Part shown: one piece after another, positions 32,417 through 40,121 of the stretch
Layout of the letters: each line of letters begins with the position of its first letter
Position numbering within the stretch: the stretch's first letter is position 1
Translations under genes and position numbers: made by a program
Notes under the pieces: model-generated
Database searches by the model: none
The model's input: the letters and a program-made list of their open reading frames with translations, nothing else
What the model was told of the DNA's origin: nothing
Assembly: GCA_934408585.1 (NCBI GenBank)
Contig: CAKRVA010000014.1
Span: forward strand, 1-40,121
Origin: an uncultured Lachnospiraceae bacterium
GTDB lineage: Bacteria > Bacillota > Clostridia > Lachnospirales > Lachnospiraceae
DNA: 40,121 nt
Direction of reading: 5' to 3'

Positions 32417-32959
32417 CTATTTCTTACCAGTCTTACCAACTTTACGTCTGATTGTTTCATCAGCATACTTGATTCCCTTGCCCTTATAAGGTTCCGGTCT
32501 TCTCTTGTCTCTGATTTCAGCTGCGTATTGGCCAACTTTTTCTTTATCAATACCCTTAACGATGATGATATTCTGTCCATCAAGAACAGTTTCGATGCCT
32601 TCCGGATCGTCCATTTCTACTGGATGAGAATATCCAAGGGATAAGGTCAGTTTCTTTCCGGCCTTGGCTGCTCTGTAACCAACACCGTTTACTTCCAGCT
32701 TCTTTTCAAAACCTTCGGTAACACCGACAATCATGTTGTGAATCAATGTTCTTGTAAGTCCGTGAAAAGATTTCATTCTCTTCAGGTCGTTTGGTCTTGT
32801 AACAGTTACTTCTGCTCCTTCAACCTTGATTTCCATTTCAGGAACCATAACTCTTTCAAGTGTTCCCTTAGGACCTTTTACAGTCACTTTATTATTTTCT
32901 GCAACCTCTACAGTAACACCTGCAGGAATCGCGATTGGCATTCTTCCTATACGTGACAT
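32417..32959 (-). CDS. rplF: 50S ribosomal protein L6
   Basis: The 180 residues contain two related RNA-binding halves: SRIGRMPIAIPAGVTVEV with KVTVKGPKGTLER, and the second half with VGYRAAKAGKKLTLSLGYSHPVE and RRPEPYKGKGIKYADE. L6 lies near the sarcin-ricin loop. The position between rpsH and rplR is conventional. Confidence 0.98.
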   Translation of the reverse strand: MSRIGRMPIAIPAGVTVEVAENNKVTVKGPKGTLERVMVPEMEIKVEGAEVTVTRPNDLKRMKSFHGLTRTLIHNMIVGVTEGFEKKLEVNGVGYRAAKAGKKLTLSLGYSHPVEMDDPEGIETVLDGQNIIIVKGIDKEKVGQYAAEIRDKRRPEPYKGKGIKYADETIRRKVGKTGKK

Positions 32960-32997
32960 GCCCGTACCTCCTATATTTGTTATAAAATATCACCAAA

Positions 32998-33399
32998 TTA
33001 CCATACGTAAGCTAATACTTCTCCGCCTACCTGAAGTTCTCTGGCTTTCTTATCAGTTACAACGCCCTGGTTGGTAGAAATAATAGCTATTCCTAATCCA
33101 CCAAGAACTCTTGGGAGTTCATCCTTACCAGCGTAAATACGAAGACCTGGCTTAGAGATTCTCTTTAATCCGCTGATAATCTTTTCATTTCTGTCTGCAC
33201 CATACTTTAATGTGATGCGGATGGTTTTGAAGTTTCCTTCATCAATCAGATCGTATTTCTTAATGTAGCCTTCTTCCAATAAGATGTCAGCAATAGCAAG
33301 TTTCATCTTGGAAGAGGGAACGTCTACTGTATCATGTTTTGCAGTATTTGCATTACGGATTCTTGTAAGCATATCTGCAATAGGATCGCTCATTGTCAT
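32998..33399 (-). CDS. rpsH: 30S ribosomal protein S8
   Basis: The 133 residues begin SDPIADMLTRIRNANTAKHDTVDVPSSKMK and end with ISTNQGVVTDKKARELQVGGEVLAYVW. S8 binds the central domain of 16S rRNA. In E. coli it also represses the spc operon; whether that applies here is not visible. Preceded by the zinc S14. Confidence 0.98.
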   Translation of the reverse strand: MTMSDPIADMLTRIRNANTAKHDTVDVPSSKMKLAIADILLEEGYIKKYDLIDEGNFKTIRITLKYGADRNEKIISGLKRISKPGLRIYAGKDELPRVLGGLGIAIISTNQGVVTDKKARELQVGGEVLAYVW

Positions 33400-33422
33400 T
33401 TTCTTTCTTCCTCCTTAATATT

Positions 33423-33608
33423 TTACCAACTAGCCTTTTTGACTCCAGGAATCTGGCCTTTATATGCTAATTCACGGAAACATACTCTGCAAATTCCGTA
33501 TTTTCTTAAAACAGAGTGTGGACGTCCGCATACTCTACAACGAGTATATTCTCTTGTAGAAAACTTCGGAGTACGCTGCTGTTTAACCTTCATAGATGTT
33601 TTAGCCAT
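33423..33608 (-). CDS. rpsN: 30S ribosomal protein S14, type Z (zinc form)
   Basis: The 61 residues contain the four-cysteine zinc site C24, C27, C40 and C43 (CRVCGRPHSVLRKYGICRVC). The short zinc form replaces the about-100-residue zinc-free S14 of E. coli. It is in the standard place between rplE and rpsH. Confidence 0.98.
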   Translation of the reverse strand: MAKTSMKVKQQRTPKFSTREYTRCRVCGRPHSVLRKYGICRVCFRELAYKGQIPGVKKASW

Positions 33609-33641
33609 GTGCTTACTTTACCTCCTTCTCGATCAACGGCC

Positions 33642-34181
33642 TTACTTTTCGAAAGGCATGTTAAATAATCTTAACAATTCACGTGCTTCTTCATCGGTCT
33701 TTGCTGTGGTAACAAAAATTACGTCCATACCTCTAATCTTATCAACCTTATCATATTCGATTTCAGGGAAGATAATCTGTTCCTTGATACCAAGTGCGTA
33801 ATTTCCTCTACCATCGAAAGCATTAGGATTTACACCTCTGAAGTCACGTACACGAGGTAATGCAAGATTGATTAAGCGGTCTGCAAAATCATACATTTTG
33901 TCACCACGAAGAGTTACTTTACATCCGATTGGCATTCCTTCTCTGATTTTAAAGTTAGCAATAGAATTTTTTGCTTTGGTAAGTACAGCTTTCTGACCTG
34001 TAATTGTTTCCATGTCCTTAACAGCGCCTTCTAATGCTTTTGCATTATCTTTTGCTTCGCCAACGCCCATGTTAATTACGATTTTGTCAAGCTTGGGTAC
34101 TTCCATAATGTTTTTATAACCAAACTTCTTGATCATAGCATCTACGATCTCGTTTTTATACATATCTTTAAGTCTGCTCAC
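33642..34181 (-). CDS. rplE: 50S ribosomal protein L5
   Basis: The 179 residues carry blocks EVPKLDKIVINMGVGEAKDNAK, REGMPIGCKVTLRGDKMYDF and NYALGIKEQIIFPEIEYDKVDKIRGMDVIFVTTAKTDEEAREL. L5 binds 5S rRNA and contacts P-site tRNA and S13 across the subunit interface. Normal length. Confidence 0.98.
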   Translation of the reverse strand: MSRLKDMYKNEIVDAMIKKFGYKNIMEVPKLDKIVINMGVGEAKDNAKALEGAVKDMETITGQKAVLTKAKNSIANFKIREGMPIGCKVTLRGDKMYDFADRLINLALPRVRDFRGVNPNAFDGRGNYALGIKEQIIFPEIEYDKVDKIRGMDVIFVTTAKTDEEARELLRLFNMPFEK

Positions 34182-34205
34182 GCTTCCAGTTCTCCTTTCC
34201 TAGAA

Positions 34206-34517
34206 TTAATCAATCACGTCACCTGTTGACTTTGCGAAACGTACTTTCTTGTCTCCGTCCATCTTGAAACCAACTCTTGTTGCTTTTCCCTTATGAACGT
34301 ACATAACGTTAGACAAATCAATAGGAGCTTCTTTTTGAACAATTCCACCATTCTGGTTCGCTGCGGAAGGTTTTGTGTGCTTTGTCATCATTCCAACACC
34401 TTCAACAACAACTTTCTTGTTTTTAGCGTCTACGGAAAGTACTTTACCTTCTGCGTCTTTATCTTTTCCGGCAATTACTCTAACGGTATCGCCTTTTTTA
34501 ATCTTTAAACTTGCCAT
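34206..34517 (-). CDS. rplX: 50S ribosomal protein L24
   Basis: The 103 residues include an N-terminal KOW domain (KIKKGDTVRVIAGKDKDAEGKVLSVDAKNKKVVVEGV) and a C-terminal part KATRVGFKMDGDKKVRFAKSTGDVID. L24 starts 50S assembly and lies near the exit tunnel. It follows rplN by 12 bp. Confidence 0.98.
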   Translation of the reverse strand: MASLKIKKGDTVRVIAGKDKDAEGKVLSVDAKNKKVVVEGVGMMTKHTKPSAANQNGGIVQKEAPIDLSNVMYVHKGKATRVGFKMDGDKKVRFAKSTGDVID

Positions 34518-34529
34518 GCTTGTTCCCTC

Positions 34530-34898
34530 CTATAATACTTCTGGAGCCAAAGAAACAATTTTCATAAACTGTTTTTCACGAAGCTCTCTTGCTACTGGTC
34601 CAAAAATACGTGTTCCTCTGGGAGTCTTATCATCTTTAATGATAACAGCAGCATTTTCATCAAATTTAATATAAGAACCATCTTTACGATGTGCGCCTTT
34701 TACGGAACGAACAACAACTGCCTTAACAACGTCACCTTTCTTAACAACGCCGCCTGGTGTTGCATCTTTAACCGTAGCAACAATCACATCACCGATATTT
34801 GCATATCTTCTTGTAGATCCGCCCATAACTCTGATACAAAGGATTTCCTTAGCACCAGTGTTATCAGCAACTTTAAGTCTGCTTTCCTGTTGAATCAT
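34530..34898 (-). CDS. rplN: 50S ribosomal protein L14
   Basis: The 122 residues begin MIQQESRLKVADNTGAKEILCIRVMGGS, with KKGDVVKAVVVRSVKG and DDKTPRGTRIFGPVARELREKQFMKIVSLAPEVL. L14 forms intersubunit bridges and binds the silencing factor RsfS. It opens the spc-type gene group after rpsQ. Confidence 0.98.
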   Translation of the reverse strand: MIQQESRLKVADNTGAKEILCIRVMGGSTRRYANIGDVIVATVKDATPGGVVKKGDVVKAVVVRSVKGAHRKDGSYIKFDENAAVIIKDDKTPRGTRIFGPVARELREKQFMKIVSLAPEVL

Positions 34899-34916
34899 GC
34901 TAATTTTCTCCTTCCA

Positions 34917-35174
34917 TTATTTCGCTTTCTCAACGATCTCAACAAGTCTCCATCTCTTATCCTTGGATAAAGGTCTTGTTTCCATTACTTTAACTGTATC
35001 GCCAATCTGGCATTCATTGTTCTCATCATGAGCCTTTAACTTGTAAGTATCTTTCACAATCTTCTTGTAAAGGGGATGCTTAACATGCTCTTCAATGGCA
35101 ACAACGATTGTTTTGTCCATCTTATTGCTGACAACCTTACCGGTACGTGTCTTTCTTAAATTTCTTTCTTCCAC
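34917..35174 (-). CDS. rpsQ: 30S ribosomal protein S17
   Basis: The 85-residue OB-fold protein starts ERNLRKTRTGKVVSNKMDKTIVVAIEEHVKHPLYKK and continues to GDTVKVMETRPLSKDKRWRLVEIVEKAK. It binds the 5' domain of 16S rRNA early in assembly. It is the last gene of the S10-type group. Confidence 0.98.
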   Translation of the reverse strand: MEERNLRKTRTGKVVSNKMDKTIVVAIEEHVKHPLYKKIVKDTYKLKAHDENNECQIGDTVKVMETRPLSKDKRWRLVEIVEKAK

Positions 35175-35215
35175 GACTTTACGTCTCCTTTCTTTGACAT
35201 TCGAACAACAAACGA

Positions 35216-35422
35216 TTAAGCTTCGTTAGCTTTCTGTGTGATTACAGTCTGTATTCTTGCGATATTCTTTCTAACTTCCTTAATTCTTGCTGTGTTATCC
35301 AGCTGATTTGTTGCGTTCTGGAATCTCAAATTGAAAAGTTCTTTCTTAGCAGCTACTAAATCCTGCGCTAATTCTGCAGCTGATTTTGCTTTTAAATCTT
35401 CTACATACTTATTAGTTTTCAT
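35216..35422 (-). CDS. rpmC: 50S ribosomal protein L29
   Basis: The 68 residues form two helices with the signature AELAQDLVAAKKELFNLRFQNATNQLDNTARIKEVRKNIARI. L29 sits beside the exit tunnel next to L23. ATG 35422 gives the family start MKTNKYVEDLK and overlaps the rplP end by 11 nt, with a GGTGG site upstream; the frame to 35491 is a shadow of rplP. Confidence 0.97.
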   Translation of the reverse strand: MKTNKYVEDLKAKSAAELAQDLVAAKKELFNLRFQNATNQLDNTARIKEVRKNIARIQTVITQKANEA

Positions 35423-35849
35423 TTGATACACCACCTTCCAAGTCGGCCTTAGAAACAATCTTACACTTGCAAGGGAGCTTATGTGTAGCAAGACGCAAAG
35501 CTTCTTTTGCTACTTCTTCAGGAACTCCTGCAATTTCAAACATAACACGGCCTGGTTTAACAACTGCTACCCAATATTCCAATGCACCTTTACCGGAACC
35601 CATACGTGTTCCCAAAGGCTTAACAGTAACCGGTTTGTCAGGGAAAATCTTAATCCAAACCTTACCACCACGCTTAATGTAACGAGTCATAGCTACACGG
35701 GCTGCTTCGATCTGGTTTGACTTAATCCAACAAGGCTCTGTTGCAATAATACCGTACTCACCGTAAGTAATTGTGTTACCACGGGTTGCTTTTCCTCTCA
35801 TGGTGCCACGGAACTGTTTACGACGTTTTACTCTTTTTGGCATTAACAT
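35412..35849 (-). CDS. rplP: 50S ribosomal protein L16
   Basis: The 145 residues begin MLMPKRVKRRKQFRGTMRGKATRGN and include GGKVWIKIFPDKPVTVKPLGTRMGSGKG and EALRLATHKLPCKCKIV. L16 shapes the A site near the peptidyl transferase centre. The first ATG (35849) has AGGGAG 9 nt upstream and overlaps the rpsC stop by one base; the ATG at 35843 is an alternative. Confidence 0.97.
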   Translation of the reverse strand: MLMPKRVKRRKQFRGTMRGKATRGNTITYGEYGIIATEPCWIKSNQIEAARVAMTRYIKRGGKVWIKIFPDKPVTVKPLGTRMGSGKGALEYWVAVVKPGRVMFEIAGVPEEVAKEALRLATHKLPCKCKIVSKADLEGGVSNEN

Positions 35850-36517
35850 TATTTATCGCTCCCTTCCTGCACTTTTTCTTCATTCTTCTTAGTAGGAAGT
35901 ACTTCACCCTTGTAAATCCATACTTTTACACCAACCTTGCCATAGGTGGTATTTGCTTCAGCGAATCCATATTCGATATCAGCACGTAATGTCTGAAGAG
36001 GAATAGTACCTTCGCTGTAGAACTCTGTACGAGCCATATCAGCACCGCCAAGACGTCCGGATACGGAAGTCTTAATTCCAAGTGCTCCAGCCTTCATGGT
36101 TCTGCCCATGCAGGACTTCATAGCACGTCTGAAAGAAACACGGTTTTCAAGCTGCTGAGCAATGTTTTCTGCTACAAGCTGTGCATCCTTATCCGGTCTC
36201 TTGATTTCTTTGATGTCTACTAATACTTTCTTTCCGGTCATCTTGGAAAGTTCTTTCTTAGTTACTTCGATTTCAGCTCCGCCCTTACCGATTACAACAC
36301 CAGGCTTTGCTGTGAAGATGATAACTTTTACTCTGTCAGAAGCTCTTTCGATTTCAATCTTGGAAACTCCTGCGCTGTATAATTTCTTCTTAAGGTACTT
36401 ACGAATATCATAATCTTCTACAAGAAAATCTGCGAATTCGTCTTCTGCGTACCACTTAGAATCCCAATCCTTAATAACACCGACTCTTAAGCCGTGAGGA
36501 TTAACTTTCTGTCCCAT
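35849..36517 (-). CDS. rpsC: 30S ribosomal protein S3
   Basis: The 222 residues begin GQKVNPHGLRVGVIKDWDSKWYAE. A KH domain with the GKGG loop (VVIGKGGAEIEVTKKEL) is followed by the C-terminal domain (RTEFYSEGTIPLQTLRADIEYGFAEANTTYGKVGVKVWIYKGE). S3 lines the mRNA entry channel. Normal length. Confidence 0.98.
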   Translation of the reverse strand: MGQKVNPHGLRVGVIKDWDSKWYAEDEFADFLVEDYDIRKYLKKKLYSAGVSKIEIERASDRVKVIIFTAKPGVVIGKGGAEIEVTKKELSKMTGKKVLVDIKEIKRPDKDAQLVAENIAQQLENRVSFRRAMKSCMGRTMKAGALGIKTSVSGRLGGADMARTEFYSEGTIPLQTLRADIEYGFAEANTTYGKVGVKVWIYKGEVLPTKKNEEKVQEGSDK

Positions 36518-36532
36518 TCCATCGTCCTCCTT

Positions 36533-36937
36533 CTATCTTTCATCAAGCACTACAGTGATGTGGCTCATTCTCTTTTCAATACGATAAGCTCTTCCCTGTG
36601 CTCTAGGTTTCACTCTTTTCATTGTAGGTCCCTTATTTGCATAACATTCTGCAACGTAAAGGTTTTCCGGATTCGGATACTTTGTCGGGTCCTGGCTGTA
36701 CAAATACTCAGCATTTGCACGAGCGGATTCCAATAATTTTTTGATTAATGCAGAAGCATATCTGGGATTGTATTCAAGAATTCCCAATGCTGTTTCTACA
36801 TCTTTGCCTCTAATGGCATCTAAAACGAAACATGCTTTCTGAACTGACACTCTTGCGTAAGATAACTTAGCGGAAGGTCTTACATCTTTCTGCGCGTTTC
36901 TTTCTCTTTTAATTTGGGATCTATGTCCTTTTGCCAT
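36533..36937 (-). CDS. rplV: 50S ribosomal protein L22
   Basis: The 134 residues exceed the common 110 because of an N-terminal extension, AKGHRSQIKRERNAQKDVRP, seen in clostridial L22 proteins. The tunnel-lining hairpin is MKRVKPRAQGRAYRIEKRMSHITVVL. Changes there give macrolide resistance in other species; nothing unusual is visible here. Confidence 0.98.
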   Translation of the reverse strand: MAKGHRSQIKRERNAQKDVRPSAKLSYARVSVQKACFVLDAIRGKDVETALGILEYNPRYASALIKKLLESARANAEYLYSQDPTKYPNPENLYVAECYANKGPTMKRVKPRAQGRAYRIEKRMSHITVVLDER

Positions 36938-36950
36938 GATAAAAACCTCC

Positions 36951-37232
36951 TTATCTTACTTTAGACTTCTTTTCGTCTTTTCCGTGTCCTCTATAAGTTC
37001 TGGTTGCTACAAACTCACCAAGCTTGTGTCCAACCATATCTTCTGTTACATATACAGGAACGTGCTTTCTTCCGTCGTGAACTGCAAATGTGTGTCCCAC
37101 AAAAGAGGGGAAGATTGTAGAACGACGTGACCAGGTCTTAATAACCTGCTTTTGTCCTGCTGCATTCATTGCATCTACCTTTTTTAACAGGCTTGCGTCT
37201 GCGAAAGGTCCTTTTTTCAGTGATCTAGCCAT
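36951..37232 (-). CDS. rpsS: 30S ribosomal protein S19
   Basis: The 93 residues start ARSLKKGPFADASLLKKVDAMN and contain TWSRRSTIFPSFVGHTFAVHDGRKHVPVYVTEDMVGHKLGEFV. S19 lies in the 30S head with S13 and contacts L5 in a subunit bridge. Normal length and place. Confidence 0.98.
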   Translation of the reverse strand: MARSLKKGPFADASLLKKVDAMNAAGQKQVIKTWSRRSTIFPSFVGHTFAVHDGRKHVPVYVTEDMVGHKLGEFVATRTYRGHGKDEKKSKVR

Positions 37233-37247
37233 TTTCTCTCCTCCTTA

Positions 37248-38090
37248 TTATTTGATGGCCTTGCCGTCTCTTCTTCTTACAATCAACTTGTTAGAAGCTT
37301 TTTTCTTCTTACGTGTCTTCAAACCAAGAGCAGGCTTGCCCCAAGGTGTACATGGACCAGGACGTCCGATACCGGTCTTTCCTTCACCACCACCGTGTGG
37401 ATGGTCGTTAGGGTTCATAACAGAACCACGAACTGTAGGACGGATACCCATGTGACGCTTACGTCCAGCTTTACCAATTTTAACAAGGCTATGGTCTACA
37501 TTACCTACAACACCAACAGTTGCTCTACAAACGATTGGCACCATTCTCATTTCGCCGGAAGGAAGACGAAGTGTTGCGTACTTTCCTTCTTTTGCCATAA
37601 GCTGTGCGCTGTTACCAGCGGAACGAACCATCTGGCCACCCTTTCCAGGATATAACTCAATGTTGTGTACCTGAGTACCAACAGGGATTGCGGATAATGG
37701 TAAGCAGTTACCAACACGAACTTCTGCGTCCGGTCCATTCATAACCTGCATACCGTCTGTTAATCCTTCCGGAGCAAGGATGTATGCCTTTTCTCCATCT
37801 TCATAACAGATCAATGCTATATTTGCTGTTCTGTTTGGATCATACTCAATACCAAGTACTGTTGCATGAATTCCATCTTTATTTCTCTTGAAATCTACCA
37901 TTCTGTACTGTCTTCTTGTGCCGCCTCCGCGGTGTCTTACAGTAATCTTACCCTGATTGTTACGACCAGAGTTTTTCTTTAAGGATACACACAAAGATTT
38001 TTCAGGAGTTGTTTTTGTGATTTCTGAAAAATCAGAACCAGTCATGTTTCTTCTGGAAGGTGTATAGGGATTATATGTCTTAATTCCCAT
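37248..38090 (-). CDS. rplB: 50S ribosomal protein L2
   Basis: The 280 residues begin GIKTYNPYTPSRRNMTGSDFSEI; an OB-fold and SH3-like core are followed by the conserved C-terminal loop with the peptidyl-transferase-proximal histidine (MNPNDHPHGGGEGKTGIGRPGPCTPWGKPALG). It is separated from rplW by 72 bp with no clear signal. Confidence 0.98.
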   Translation of the reverse strand: MGIKTYNPYTPSRRNMTGSDFSEITKTTPEKSLCVSLKKNSGRNNQGKITVRHRGGGTRRQYRMVDFKRNKDGIHATVLGIEYDPNRTANIALICYEDGEKAYILAPEGLTDGMQVMNGPDAEVRVGNCLPLSAIPVGTQVHNIELYPGKGGQMVRSAGNSAQLMAKEGKYATLRLPSGEMRMVPIVCRATVGVVGNVDHSLVKIGKAGRKRHMGIRPTVRGSVMNPNDHPHGGGEGKTGIGRPGPCTPWGKPALGLKTRKKKKASNKLIVRRRDGKAIK

Positions 38091-38162
38091 TGTCTTATCT
38101 CCTTTCGAGTTTACATTTCTTATCGCACTTGTTTGTGCATACGTTTCTTCGCTTTATGCTTC

Positions 38163-38462
38163 TTATAATCCTGCGAAGATTTCAATGTCCTTGCTGTCGT
38201 CGGTCAACCAAACGATTGCCTTTTTGGTCTTAGCAGTCTTACCAACTACCATACCACGTCTCTTGTTCTTTCCTTCAAGGTTCATTGTGTTTACTTTCTT
38301 TACCTTGGTTCCTTCGAACATTTTTTCAACAGCTTCTTTAATCATTGTCTTGTTTGCTTCGGGATGAACTAAGAATGTGTACTTCTTTTCACCCATGCCT
38401 GCCATACTCTTTTCAGTGATAACCGGCTTAAGGATTACGTCATAATACTGAACTGCTGCCAT
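38163..38462 (-). CDS. rplW: 50S ribosomal protein L23
   Basis: The 99 residues carry VILKPVITEKSM near the N terminus, the exit-tunnel docking surface for trigger factor and SRP, and KVKKVNTMNLEGKNKRRG in the extended loop. Its start codon overlaps the rplD stop by one base, so translation is coupled. Confidence 0.98.
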   Translation of the reverse strand: MAAVQYYDVILKPVITEKSMAGMGEKKYTFLVHPEANKTMIKEAVEKMFEGTKVKKVNTMNLEGKNKRRGMVVGKTAKTKKAIVWLTDDSKDIEIFAGL

Positions 38463-39082
38463 TATGCATACACCTCCTCAATCTTTGCTACTGCGTCCTT
38501 AGTAAGAACGAGTGTGTCACCCTTTAAGATATCGTAAACATTGATGCTATTAACCAATGCTGTCTTAACAGTAGGGATGTTTCTTGCAGACATTACAACC
38601 TTTTCATCGTTATCAGCAATTACTACTAATGCTTTCTTAACTTTTAAGTTGTCCATAACTGTCTGGAACTTCTTTGTCTTGATTTCATCAAACTTGAGTT
38701 CATCTACAACAATAAGCTTGTTATCAAGAACTCTGCTTGTAAGAGCGGACTTTAATGCTGCTCTCTTTTCTTTCTTGTTAATCTTGAAAGAATAATCTCT
38801 TGGTACAGGAGCAAATACAACACCGCCTCCTGTCCACTGAGGAGATCTTGTTGAACCCTGTCTTGCATGACCGGTTCCTTTCTGTCTCCAAGGTTTTCTT
38901 CCGCCACCGGAAACTTCAGAACGTGTTTTTGCTTTCTGTGTTCCCTGACGATTATTTGCAAGCTGCTGCACAACTGCCATGTGTACAAGATGTTCATTTA
39001 CTTCAACACCAAATACCGCATCGTTTAATTCGATTGTGCCAACTTCCTTGCCTTCCATATTATAAACAGATACGTTTGCCAT
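38462..39082 (-). CDS. rplD: 50S ribosomal protein L4
   Basis: The 206 residues include the tunnel-constriction loop RKPWRQKGTGHARQGSTRSPQWTGGGVVFAP, the site of macrolide-resistance changes in other species and here of ordinary form. In E. coli L4 represses the S10 operon; no such evidence is visible because the promoter region lies outside the window. Confidence 0.98.
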   Translation of the reverse strand: MANVSVYNMEGKEVGTIELNDAVFGVEVNEHLVHMAVVQQLANNRQGTQKAKTRSEVSGGGRKPWRQKGTGHARQGSTRSPQWTGGGVVFAPVPRDYSFKINKKEKRAALKSALTSRVLDNKLIVVDELKFDEIKTKKFQTVMDNLKVKKALVVIADNDEKVVMSARNIPTVKTALVNSINVYDILKGDTLVLTKDAVAKIEEVYA

Positions 39083-39111
39083 CTGAATGGTCCTCCTTTC
39101 ATCTTATCGCT

Positions 39112-39795
39112 TTAAGCGTTAGCCTTAACTGTTTCTTTAATAGTAACTAAGGCTTTCTTAGGTCCCGGTACAGCGCCCTTTACAAGAAGAAGATTGTTTT
39201 CTGCATCAACTCTTACTACTTCAAGATTCTGTACAGTTACTTTTACGCAACCCATATGTCCTGGCATTCCTTTGCCCTTGAATACACGGCTAGGTGATGA
39301 GCAGGCACCATTGGAACCCTGATGACGATGGAATTTGGAACCGTGAGCCATAGGACCTCTGTGCTGTCCGTGTCTCTTGATTGCACCCTGGAATCCTTTA
39401 CCTTTGGAAATTGCGGATGCATCAATCTTGTCGCCAGCTGCAAACATATCAGCCTTAATCTCGCTTCCAAGTGTATATTCCTCAGCATTGTCAAACTTGA
39501 ACTCTCTGACATATCTCTTGCAGGATACGCCTGCTTTGTCAAAGTGTCCCTTCATGGCCTTGTTTACACCATGTCTGTGAACGACTTCTTTCTTTCCGTT
39601 CTTGTCTTTGTTTACAATTCTTTCCTTCTTGTCAACAAAGCCAACCTGTACTGCACTGTAACCATCATTCTCAACGGTCTTTACCTGTGTTACAACACAA
39701 GGTCCAGCCTGAAGTACAGTTACGGGAATTAATGCTCCGTCCTCGTTGAAGATTTGAGTCATTCCGACTTTTGTTGCTAAAATAGCTTTTTTCAT
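39112..39795 (-). CDS. rplC: 50S ribosomal protein L3
   Basis: The 227 residues begin KKAILATKVGMTQIFNEDGALIPVTV. The central extension reaching the peptidyl transferase centre reads HRHQGSNGACSSPSRVFKGKGMPGHMG. The glutamine methylated by PrmB in E. coli L3 is a serine here by hand alignment. An 86-bp gap with a palindromic hairpin separates it from rpsJ. Confidence 0.98.
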   Translation of the reverse strand: MKKAILATKVGMTQIFNEDGALIPVTVLQAGPCVVTQVKTVENDGYSAVQVGFVDKKERIVNKDKNGKKEVVHRHGVNKAMKGHFDKAGVSCKRYVREFKFDNAEEYTLGSEIKADMFAAGDKIDASAISKGKGFQGAIKRHGQHRGPMAHGSKFHRHQGSNGACSSPSRVFKGKGMPGHMGCVKVTVQNLEVVRVDAENNLLLVKGAVPGPKKALVTIKETVKANA

Positions 39796-39881
39796 TTCTT
39801 TACCTCCATTTGATTCTACAGCGGACCCGATCGGGTCATTCTAGTGTAGGGGTTTTGTTTGTTACTCACTTTTTTGTTTGC
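39796..39881 (-). other. rpsJ-rplC gap with a strong palindrome
   Basis: GACCCGATCGGGTC (39824-39837) is a perfect 14-bp palindrome flanked by CTACA/TGTAG outer pairing. The rest is the rplC ribosome binding site (TGGAGG) and AT-rich sequence. No T tract follows the hairpin in the transcribed direction. Confidence 0.6.
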
Positions 39882-40121
39882 TTACTTGTTTTTCATCTTG
39901 ATGTCGATGTACACACCAGCAGGCATTTCAAGTCTCTGCAAAGCATCAACTGTCTTAGGTGTTGGTGTAATGATATCGATCAGTCTCTTGTGGGTTCTCT
40001 GTTCGAACTGTTCTCTGGAATCTTTGTACTTATGAACCGCTCTTAAGATAGTAACAACTTCCTTCTTAGTAGGAAGAGGTACCGGTCCACTTACCTGAGA
40101 TCCGTTCTTCTTAACTGTTTC
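39882..40121 (-). CDS. rpsJ: 30S ribosomal protein S10 (N terminus cut by the window edge)
   Basis: The 79 C-terminal residues are present, of about 102-103 expected. The frame includes SGPVPLPTKKEVVTILR, HKYKDSREQFEQRTHKRLIDI and the end LEMPAGVYIDIKMKNK. S10 is in the 30S head and, with NusB, takes part in rRNA antitermination in other bacteria. It is the usual first gene of the S10 operon, so the promoter is probably just beyond the right edge. Confidence 0.97.
   Translation of the reverse strand, partial: ETVKKNGSQVSGPVPLPTKKEVVTILRAVHKYKDSREQFEQRTHKRLIDIITPTPKTVDALQRLEMPAGVYIDIKMKNK

Overview
The window is about 40 kb of a low-GC Gram-positive chromosome, most likely a Lachnospiraceae-type member of the Clostridia. 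That placement is inferred from several features: the ribosomal gene order, with a KOW-domain protein between map and infA and the rplQ / ecfA1-ecfA2-ecfT-truA-rplM-rpsI block; a type-Z (zinc) S14; an unusually long L17; a DUF6110-like protein next to a P-type ATPase; and AGGAGG-type ribosome binding sites throughout. No tRNA, rRNA, insertion sequence or CRISPR array was found.

Layout. Positions 1-505 hold a palindromic tandem array (period 51-52 bp) that probably continues beyond the left edge. Leftward from 3021 lies a small DUF6110-like protein followed by an atypical P1B-type metal ATPase. Rightward from 3208 lies a response regulator / short-sensor histidine kinase / ABC ATPase / two-module FtsX permease cassette. 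It resembles the antimicrobial-peptide detoxification modules of the BceRS-BceAB type, and a BceR-type dyad sits upstream of the transporter. From 8272 to 15108 all genes are leftward and accessory: an HD-domain protein with an Ig-like membrane protein, an isoprenylcysteine-type methyltransferase, a second 51-bp-period repeat array (10232-10564), a probable lipoprotein, a TetR/GNAT-membrane pair, a lipoprotein with an internal duplication, and a TetR/isochorismatase/Cys-rich KTR operon. Both TetR genes have near-consensus promoters with perfect dyads placed for autorepression.

From 15275 to the right edge the window is mostly translation and secretion machinery read leftward. In transcription order this is rpsJ (cut by the window edge), rplC-rplD-rplW-rplB-rpsS-rplV-rpsC-rplP-rpmC-rpsQ, rplN-rplX-rplE-rpsN-rpsH-rplF-rplR-rpsE-rpmD-rplO-secY-adk-map-KOW-infA-rpmJ, then rpsM-rpsK-rpsD-rpoA-rplQ. 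Two tandem chemoreceptors and a divergent M15-family peptidase follow, and then ecfA1-ecfA2-ecfT-truA and rplM-rpsI. The chemoreceptors and peptidase interrupt what is usually a continuous rplQ-ecfA1 neighbourhood.

The ribosomal genes are ordinary in content. The points most worth a second look are non-coding: two separate repeat arrays with the same 51-bp period, a hairpin-rich 283-nt gap between rpmJ and rpsM, a promoter nested in a terminator ahead of the ABC transporter, a shared palindromic -35 element between the divergent peptidase and ecfA1 genes, and an inverted repeat inside the rplM promoter spacer. I did not find a convincing new multi-gene system. The repeat arrays are the best candidates for something undescribed.
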